From the NCBI GenBank assembly GCA_015075635.1, contig JABTUA010000004.1, forward strand, positions 22,815-86,814: 64,000 bases of DNA, given 5' to 3'. Source of the DNA: Polyangiaceae bacterium. GTDB taxonomy: Bacteria; Myxococcota_A; Polyangia; Polyangiales; Polyangiaceae. The notes under the pieces are model-generated. The model had not been told where the DNA came from. It saw nothing but the letters and a program-made list of their open reading frames with translations, and searched no databases. The translations under genes and the position numbers were made by a program. Positions 58,698 through 64,000 of the stretch are shown here, piece after piece; position 1 is the first letter of the stretch, and every line of letters begins with the position of its first letter.

Positions 58698-58909
58698 TCG
58701 AGCTACGGTTCCCGAGCGACCTGTACTCCGGAGAGGCCATCGACCAGGCGGTGAAGGTCTACGCCGAGCACGCTCGGGCCGAGCTCGAGCAGACGCCGGA
58801 CGCCTACGTCGTGCGCCTGCACGCCCTCGGCGACGCGAGCGAAGGGCTCGTCGCGGACGAGCTGGCGAACTACGCGCTAGGCGCCACCATCGAGCGCCGC
58901 GGCGAGTGA
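58694..58909 (+). CDS. Short HxsD-like protein
   Basis: This 71-aa protein from a GTG overlaps the HxsD-like stop (GTGA). Its opening IELRFPSDLYSGEAIDQAVKV parallels the start of its neighbour (VVELDEALYPKDAIYGAAYV), and it ends with LVADELANYALGATIE, a short form of the HxsD helix. It is likely a paralogue that forms a heterodimer or acts as a leader-binding unit (compare RRE domains in other peptide systems). A role as a substrate cannot be excluded. Confidence 0.5.
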   Translation: MIELRFPSDLYSGEAIDQAVKVYAEHARAELEQTPDAYVVRLHALGDASEGLVADELANYALGATIERRGE

Positions 58910-58912
58910 CGC

Positions 58913-59836
58913 TTGGCGCTCCGGTCGAACTCGTTCAACCTGACGCCGCGCCTGGACGTGATGCGGCCGAGCGGAGCGCCCTGCCCGCTGGTCGAGCAGC
59001 CCGAGCCACTGTCGGACGTCGCCGAGCCCGAGCGAGCGGTCTTGCTCCGGTTGCGGGACCGCATGCGCTTGTTCGTCACCACGACCCATGACTTCGATCG
59101 AGCGGCGCTCGAACGTGCCAAGGCCCTGGGCCAGATCTACGTGGACAAGAGCCACAAGCAGTCGCCCGACGACTTCCGGAGCGACCTCGGAGCGCTCGCG
59201 AAGATGCCCGAATGCACGGGGTGCCCCCGCGAGACGCTCTGCCCCGGCGCTTATCGCGCGGCGGCGCAGAGCCCGTTCGACCGCGACGAGGCGCGGACCC
59301 GAGAGCTCCTGCGCGAGCTCGGCGGCAGCATCCTCGACGTAGGCGCGGGTGACGCGCCGTACGCGTCGGAGCTGGCTTCTCGGGTAGAGGCCGGCCAGGC
59401 ACGCTACCTGGCGCTGGACCCCGACGCCGAGCGCCTGCGCCTCTTGCTCGCGCGCTGCCCCTGGGCGGAGACCCACGCCGGCAGCCTCGAAGATCTGCCC
59501 GCCGATCTCCGCTTCGGGCACGTGGTCTTCTTGCGCAGCGTGAACCACCTGCCCGAGCCCGAGCGCGCCTTGGCGTCGGCGGTCGAGCGCCTCGAGCCCG
59601 GGGGTACCTTGCTGCTCGTGGACGACGTCGCCTTCGGCTTGGTCCGGGACGCCGGGCAGACCGAGCGCGCGGAGTCGGGGAGCGCCCGCTTCGAACATCA
59701 CCGGAACGACTCCTCGGGCGAGGTGCACGCGCGCCTCGCCTCGATGCCGCTGACCTTGCTCGAACGGCGAGACGTCCGCCCGGGGGGTAGCAACCAGTGG
59801 CTCCTGCGCTATGAAAAGCGCGAGGTGGGCAAGTGA
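58913..59836 (+). CDS. Cys-cluster domain fused to class I SAM methyltransferase
   Basis: This 307-aa protein from a TTG (58913) has an N-terminal part of about 120 residues ending in MPECTGCPRETLCPGAY, a Cys group like the SPASM/twitch auxiliary-cluster part of radical SAM enzymes, but with no radical SAM barrel. A class I methyltransferase follows at about residues 130-300: ILDVGAGDAPY as motif I, YLALDPD as the acidic strand end and VVFLRSVNHLPEPERAL. It may use the Cys part to bind the partner radical SAM protein or a cluster, and the other part to methylate the product. It ends with a 4-bp overlap (GTGA) into the radical SAM gene. Confidence 0.7.
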   Translation: MALRSNSFNLTPRLDVMRPSGAPCPLVEQPEPLSDVAEPERAVLLRLRDRMRLFVTTTHDFDRAALERAKALGQIYVDKSHKQSPDDFRSDLGALAKMPECTGCPRETLCPGAYRAAAQSPFDRDEARTRELLRELGGSILDVGAGDAPYASELASRVEAGQARYLALDPDAERLRLLLARCPWAETHAGSLEDLPADLRFGHVVFLRSVNHLPEPERALASAVERLEPGGTLLLVDDVAFGLVRDAGQTERAESGSARFEHHRNDSSGEVHARLASMPLTLLERRDVRPGGSNQWLLRYEKREVGK

Positions 59837-61446
59837 GCCTGGAGCACGACGCGACGTTCTCGGACGGCGGCAAAGTAGCCGCCCACGAAGAGGCAGCCCA
59901 CGAGCAGCGCAACTGGGTACGGCTCACCTACGACTGCAACAACCACTGCACCTTCTGCCTGGACACGCTGGCGCACAACGGCACGGTGCGCTCCGCGCTG
60001 GACGTGAAGGTCCAGATCGTGGAGGGCAGGAAGAAGGGCGCCACGCGCCTGATCCTGTCGGGCGGAGAGCCGACCATCCACCCGCAGTTCCTGGACTTCG
60101 TGAAGCTGGGGCAGCGCGCCGGCTACCGGCGCATCCAGACCGTGACCAACGGGCGCATGTTCGCGTACCCCGAGTTCCTGAACCGCGCGGCGGACAACGG
60201 CCTGCACGAGATCACGTTCAGCGTCCACGGACACACACCCAAGCTGCACGACGCGCTGGTGGGCACGCCAGGCGCGTTCGAGCAAGAGGTGGCCGGGCTC
60301 CGCGCCGCGCTGGCTTCCGGCCGCTTCATCGTCAACGTGGACGTGGTGATCAACAAGATGAACGTGAAGCACCTGCCGGAGATGCTGGAGACGTTCATCT
60401 CCTGGGGCGTGCGCGAGTTCGACCTGCTCCAGGTCATTCCCTTCGGCAACGCCTGGGGTACGGCCAAGGAGCATCTCTTCTACGATCTCCCGGGCCACGA
60501 GGAGGTGCTGGCCAAGGCCTTCGCCATCTCGCGGCGACCCGACGTGCACGTCTGGCTGAACCGCTTCCCCCCGCCCTACGCGGAGGGCTTCGAGGAGCTG
60601 ATTCAGGACCCCTACAAGCTGAACGACGAGGTCCGCGGCCGGCGCGAGGAGTTCGATCGTTACCTGAGCCTCGGACAGAAGCTCTCGTGCCGCGAGCCCG
60701 CGCGCTGCAAGCACTGTTACCTGGAGCCACTCTGCGACGAGCTCGAGCAGGTGCTCGCGGATCGCTCCGGCGCCAGCGTGGACGTGCTCCGACTGGTCGA
60801 GCCGGGACCCCGCTCGGGCACGCTTCCGCACGCCGCGGTCGCCTGGCTGGTGGCCGCGGACGCAGCCGGCGCGGCCAAGCTCGCGGCGCTCGTGCCCGAG
60901 GCCGAGCTGTGGCTCGAGCTCGAGTCGTACGCGGAGCTCGACGGGCCCGAGCTCGCGGGGCGTCCGGTGCGACGCTTGGTCGTCAGCGACCCGCGTGAGA
61001 TCGAGCGCGTGCGTGCCTGGCCCAGCGCCGTCGAGGTCGTCGTGACGCTCTCGCGGCAGATGGCGCCGCTCTTGCCCTCGCTGGTCGAGCTCGGCGCCCG
61101 GCTGCTGGTTCAGGCTCCGAAGTACGAACGCGTCACCGACCAGCGGGAGCACGACGTGGATCTGCGCGCCACCTGTGCGACCTTGCCGCCGGAGGTCCGC
61201 ACGCTGGACATCCCGGCGTGCTTGGGCGGACGCGCGCCGGAGGCGCCGGGCTCGGTGCTCGACGCGGCGATGCTGGGCCCGGACGCGCGCGTCGACATGG
61301 CACGCTTCACCGAGCGCTTCATCGCGGACCGCTTCATGACCAAGAGCAGGCGCTGCCGCGGCTGCGTACACGACGCGAGCTGCAAGGGCGTGCACTTGAA
61401 CTTCGTCAGGGCCCACGGCTACCGAGCCCTCGAGCCGGTTACCTGA
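59833..61446 (+). CDS. Radical SAM enzyme with two Cys groups
   Basis: This 537-aa protein has the N-terminal radical SAM motif CNNHCTFC (Cys 35, 39, 42), SAM strand RLILSGGEPTIHP, ITFSVHGHTPKLHDALVGTPG and LLQVIPFGNAWG. A first Cys group follows the barrel (CREPARCKHCYLEPLC). Then comes a long region of about 200 residues without Cys motifs, with strands like AVAWLVAADAAGAAKLAAL. It ends in a second group SRRCRGCVHDASCKGVHLNF. The two groups fit two auxiliary clusters split by an inserted domain, which is unusual. The GTG at 59833 overlaps the methyltransferase stop. Its barrel is close to the second domain of the protein at 10238. Confidence 0.85.
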   Translation: MSLEHDATFSDGGKVAAHEEAAHEQRNWVRLTYDCNNHCTFCLDTLAHNGTVRSALDVKVQIVEGRKKGATRLILSGGEPTIHPQFLDFVKLGQRAGYRRIQTVTNGRMFAYPEFLNRAADNGLHEITFSVHGHTPKLHDALVGTPGAFEQEVAGLRAALASGRFIVNVDVVINKMNVKHLPEMLETFISWGVREFDLLQVIPFGNAWGTAKEHLFYDLPGHEEVLAKAFAISRRPDVHVWLNRFPPPYAEGFEELIQDPYKLNDEVRGRREEFDRYLSLGQKLSCREPARCKHCYLEPLCDELEQVLADRSGASVDVLRLVEPGPRSGTLPHAAVAWLVAADAAGAAKLAALVPEAELWLELESYAELDGPELAGRPVRRLVVSDPREIERVRAWPSAVEVVVTLSRQMAPLLPSLVELGARLLVQAPKYERVTDQREHDVDLRATCATLPPEVRTLDIPACLGGRAPEAPGSVLDAAMLGPDARVDMARFTERFIADRFMTKSRRCRGCVHDASCKGVHLNFVRAHGYRALEPVT

Positions 61447-61455
61447 GGCCGCGCG

Positions 61456-62958
61456 TCACTTCGGCGCGCGGCGCACGATGCTGCCGGCGAAGACGTCGTA
61501 CCAGTAGACGAACTGGTCATCGGCGCCGATCACGTTGACCTTCGCGGTGTTCTTCGCCTTGCGCACCGGCGCGCCGCCCGCCCGAGGCACGCACCAGACG
61601 CCGCGATCGGCCGTCACGGTCTCGTCGTCGTAGTAGAGATTCTGGGCGTTCAGCCCCATGCTGCTGGGCTTGACGTTGGTGACCAGCTCCGCGCTCCCGG
61701 GGTCCAGCCGGGTGATGGCGCCGGATCCCGAAAGCGGGTCGCGCGCCCAGAACACCGTGTCCCCGTCCACCCGGACGAAGTCGGCGGCGGTCGCGCCGGC
61801 GGCGGCGACGGTCTCCCAAGAATCGGTCGTCGTGCCCGTCGCCTTGCGGCGCATCAACTTCGCGCCGTCCACGTAGTAGACGCGATCGGCGGCGTCCATT
61901 CCCGCGGGAGCCGTCGCCGCGCCGGCCACCAGAGGGATGGTGCCGCCGCTCGTGCCATCCTGGAGCACGCTGACGATCGCGTTCAGGGGGGCTTGCCGCC
62001 ACGCGAGGTATCCGCTGCCGGCTCGCAGCCCCTCGGGCTGAATCCCGTTGTTGGCGAGGACGGTCTTGGGCCCGCCTCCGGCGAAAGCCGCGCTCTTCAC
62101 GTCCCAGCCCGAGCCGGTGTCGAGCGCCCAGAAGGCTGCGTCGGCGCCGGCGGCGAACACGGCTGGCTTTCCGGCGGCCTGTGCCTGAGTCACGAGCGTC
62201 GTCGTCGAGCTCGGGTTGCTCTTGTCGATCAGGACGATCTCGTAGTCTCCCGCGTTCGCCCCCGAGCCCCAGCTCATGACGACCACATGAGTGCTGGTCA
62301 GCGCCGCGGCGCGCAAGAGCAGCGTCGTCCCGCTCCAGATCTGGGTCCCCGCAGCGGTGCTGGGAGCGCCGCAGCTCGCCGACGCTCCGCCGCTGCCGCC
62401 GCTGCCACCGCCGCCACCGCTGCCACCGCCGCCACCGCTGCCACCGCCGCCACCGCTGCCGCCGCCGCCACCGCTGCCGCCGCTGCCGCCGCTGGCGCCG
62501 CTGCCGCCGCTGCCGCCGGCGCCCGCGTCGGTGCTCTTGATCGGCAGCTGGCCCGCCACGAGCTCCTCGGGATCGGCGCACACGTCGCCCACGCAGAGCT
62601 GCCCCGCGACGCAGTCAGCCGCTTTCAGACACTTGTCGCGGCACTCGGCGTCGACCGCGCAGGTCTGCGTTCCGGGGCACTCGAGGACGCAGGCGATCTC
62701 GTCAGGGAGCTGACAGGCGTTGGCGCCGCCCGGCCCGAGCACGCAGCGCTGTCCCGCGGGGCAGTCCTTCGACTCGACGCACTCCACGTGGCAGCGCTCG
62801 AAGATACAGACCAGGCCCTTCGTGCAGTCCGAGTCGAGCGTACAGCCCTCGGCGAGCTTGGCGTTGCGCAGCGCTCGGGCTTCGTCGGAGTTGCACGAGA
62901 GCGCTTGCAGCGCGACGACTCCCCACAGGCCGACCAGGGTGGCGAGACTCCTGTCCAC
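61456..62958 (-). CDS. Surface lipoprotein with Cys-rich head, Gly/Ser linker and beta-propeller-like domain
   Basis: This 500-aa protein has a signal ending in ALQALSCNSD. A Cys-rich part (about residues 35-130) has EGF- or follistatin-like spacings (CTLDSDCTKGLVC, CVESKDCPAGQRC, CLKAADCVAGQLC). A linker of Gly/Ser repeats coded by an 18-bp tandem repeat comes next. A domain of about 290 residues then repeats a strand unit (VYYVDGAKLMRRKATG, VFWARDPLSGSGAITRLDPG, LYYDDETVTADRGVWC). This fits a six- to seven-bladed propeller and is common in myxobacterial lipoproteins. Function unknown. It converges with the radical SAM gene, 9 bp apart. Confidence 0.7.
   Translation of the reverse strand: MDRSLATLVGLWGVVALQALSCNSDEARALRNAKLAEGCTLDSDCTKGLVCIFERCHVECVESKDCPAGQRCVLGPGGANACQLPDEIACVLECPGTQTCAVDAECRDKCLKAADCVAGQLCVGDVCADPEELVAGQLPIKSTDAGAGGSGGSGASGGSGGSGGGGGSGGGGGSGGGGGSGGGGGSGGSGGASASCGAPSTAAGTQIWSGTTLLLRAAALTSTHVVVMSWGSGANAGDYEIVLIDKSNPSSTTTLVTQAQAAGKPAVFAAGADAAFWALDTGSGWDVKSAAFAGGGPKTVLANNGIQPEGLRAGSGYLAWRQAPLNAIVSVLQDGTSGGTIPLVAGAATAPAGMDAADRVYYVDGAKLMRRKATGTTTDSWETVAAAGATAADFVRVDGDTVFWARDPLSGSGAITRLDPGSAELVTNVKPSSMGLNAQNLYYDDETVTADRGVWCVPRAGGAPVRKAKNTAKVNVIGADDQFVYWYDVFAGSIVRRAPK
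62401..62472. repeat. 18-bp tandem repeat (about 4 units) in lipoprotein linker
   Basis: Unit GCTGCCACCGCCGCCACC occurs three times exactly and a fourth time with one change, then decays into shorter GCTGCC/GCCGCC units to about 62520. It encodes Ser-Gly(5) blocks on the minus strand and could change length by slippage. Confidence 0.8.
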
Positions 62959-63064
62959 GCTGTCAGGTTACCTCTCCTCGCCGCGCTGTCAGCCAACTTT
63001 CGGCCCACGCCGGCGGCGGCCGCGGACGCTTTGGAACGGCGCAGAAGCCCGCGGACCAGACGGC

Positions 63065-63643
63065 TCAGCGGTCCGGCGGTCTGAGCTGCGCCAGCCGCTC
63101 GAGCAGGCTCGTCAGCTTTCCGGAGCGAATCAGCGACTCCCAGTGGCCGTCGCAGAATCGCTCGCCCCGCAGACAGTAGGTCAGCATGGACCGGATCTGG
63201 TCCAGCGAAGCGCACGCGACGGCGCTCGGGTCGTCCAACATCGCTGCCGCCGCGTCCGGCGAATAGGCGTAGTCCGTCCACCACGGTTCCGCGGCTTCCT
63301 CGAAGAAGCGCAGCACCTCGGCGCGATAGACCGGATAGGGCAGCGTGAAGGAACCGTCCGGCAGCCTCTGCCCTCCCTCCCAGCGCTCCGCTGGATCGTG
63401 CGCCACGCCGCGCAAGATCGGCAGGTGCTCGAGCAGAGCGTCCATGCGTTCGGGCGTGAGCTCGCTTCGGGACACCTGCGCGAGCATGCGCGCGAGCCCC
63501 GCGCTCTGACAAGCTGCCGGCCGCGGCGGACCGGCGACCACGAGCTCAGAGCCCCCTTTCGCGCCGCCGCCCAGCCCCGCTCGGTAGTCGGGCCGGACAG
63601 AGGGTGAGAAGCGACGCGTTCTCGAGCGGTTGAGGACGGTCAT
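63065..63643 (-). CDS. DUF6508-like protein
   Basis: This protein of about 192 aa has a C-terminal part that matches the DUF6508 pattern: FTLPYPVYRAEVLRFFEEAAEPWW, then a helix with SLDQIRSMLTYCLRGERFCDGHWESLIRSGKLTSLLERL. The R-x-ERFC-x-GH segment is the family's hallmark. Function is unknown; the family occurs in many bacteria, sometimes near phage or defence genes. The start is uncertain: ATG at 63643 or further downstream near 63487 (in MLAQVSRSELTPERM). It is the last clear gene in the window. Confidence 0.6.
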   Translation of the reverse strand: MTVLNRSRTRRFSPSVRPDYRAGLGGGAKGGSELVVAGPPRPAACQSAGLARMLAQVSRSELTPERMDALLEHLPILRGVAHDPAERWEGGQRLPDGSFTLPYPVYRAEVLRFFEEAAEPWWTDYAYSPDAAAAMLDDPSAVACASLDQIRSMLTYCLRGERFCDGHWESLIRSGKLTSLLERLAQLRPPDR

Positions 63644-64000
63644 GGGCAGGGCTCTCGAGTAGGCGCAGATTCGCACTTGAGGTCAGGACGGGCCGGCGCG
63701 GGAGCGGAGGGTGTGGCTATTCGGGGGCGCTGGTGAAGCACTGGCGGCGTCGGCGAAGTGGGCGCACGACGCAGAGCTCGATGACCGCGAGTGCGGCACT
63801 GCGTGCAGCTGCCTGGCTGGAGCGCCATCGGACTCGAGCTCGACGCGCAGCTTCCGTACCCACGGCGCTGCCGCTGACAAAGACCACTAAGGGCATCTCG
63901 TGCACGCCCGTTTGTTTGCGGGCGTGCGAGCAGCGTTTCAGCGTACGGTGACCTGAAGGAAAGAGCATCGAGACGTCGATTTCTCTTGACGCATTTTCTG
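63644..64000. other. No gene recognised
   Basis: Several short open frames on both strands have Arg/Ser-rich shadow-like composition and no binding site. Nothing in this stretch supports a gene, and a gene may begin beyond the window edge. Confidence 0.4.

Noticed and set aside
58906..59091. GTG-initiated 61-codon frame overlapping the stop of the short HxsD-like gene
   Set aside because: The GTGA overlap is attractive, but the product is Arg/Ala-rich shadow sequence and the methyltransferase lies in another frame from a TTG at 58913.

Overview
The window looks like chromosomal DNA from a high-GC myxobacterium (Myxococcota, probably Polyangia/Sorangiineae-like). The signs are strongly GC-biased third codon positions, two eukaryote-type Ser/Thr kinases, several lipoproteins with Gly/Ala/Ser-rich linkers, formylglycine-enzyme-like lipoproteins, a PEGA-domain protein, a MYXO-CTERM-like tail on a lysozyme and a sigma-54 activator. 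No rRNA, tRNA, CRISPR array, integrase or transposase gene was recognised. The taxonomic call is an inference from gene content.

Layout. 1-9.9 kb: kinases, PEGA/FGE-like/Cys-rich envelope proteins, a FAD amine oxidoreductase and heme A synthase. 9.9-12.5 kb: a 758-aa protein with two radical SAM domains, followed by a small basic ORF with a good ribosome binding site. 12.6-16.5 kb: a predicted outer-membrane protein and regulators (sigma-54 activator, universal stress protein, receiver-like protein, HTH-PTS IIA fusion). 16.5-23.7 kb: a six-gene membrane complex related to group 4 [NiFe] hydrogenase/complex I, whose large subunit lacks all four Ni-binding cysteines (an Ehr-like complex). 23.9-31.6 kb: a di-heme lipoprotein with a collagen-like stretch, PrmC, phosphomannomutase, prepilin peptidase, glutaredoxin and a ClpB-like ATPase with a degenerate first AAA+ domain. 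31.3-33.8 kb: a scar region in which the clp 3' end and the start of the next lipoprotein gene are repeated as a 397-bp direct repeat around a frameshifted lipoprotein.

From 34 kb the window is dominated by radical SAM enzymes. Between 34.6 and 50.3 kb lie seven radical SAM proteins, a flavin-dependent-halogenase-like protein fused to a DUF483-like Cys domain, a HEAT-repeat protein, a glycosyltransferase and three proteins of unknown function. Most are joined by 4-bp stop/start overlaps. A TetR regulator with a perfect operator palindrome and a second, MGT-type glycosyltransferase lie next to them. After some envelope genes (cytochrome b561, zinc ribbon, beta-helix lipoprotein, GH25 lysozyme), a second compact cluster at 57.3-61.4 kb holds a Tat-exported protein, a half-barrel radical SAM-like protein without the Fe-S motif, two HxsD-like proteins, a Cys-cluster/methyltransferase fusion and another radical SAM enzyme. 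HxsD is otherwise known from the His-Xaa-Ser peptide-modification system.

Inference: the two clusters, perhaps with the 10-12.5 kb locus, form an undescribed peptide- or small-molecule-modifying system. It would combine nine radical SAM proteins (eleven radical SAM domains), halogenase-like flavin chemistry, methylation and glycosylation. No substrate is identified with confidence. The best candidates are the small ORF at 9886-10074, the Tat protein at 57298 and the small proteins at 49948 and 58694.
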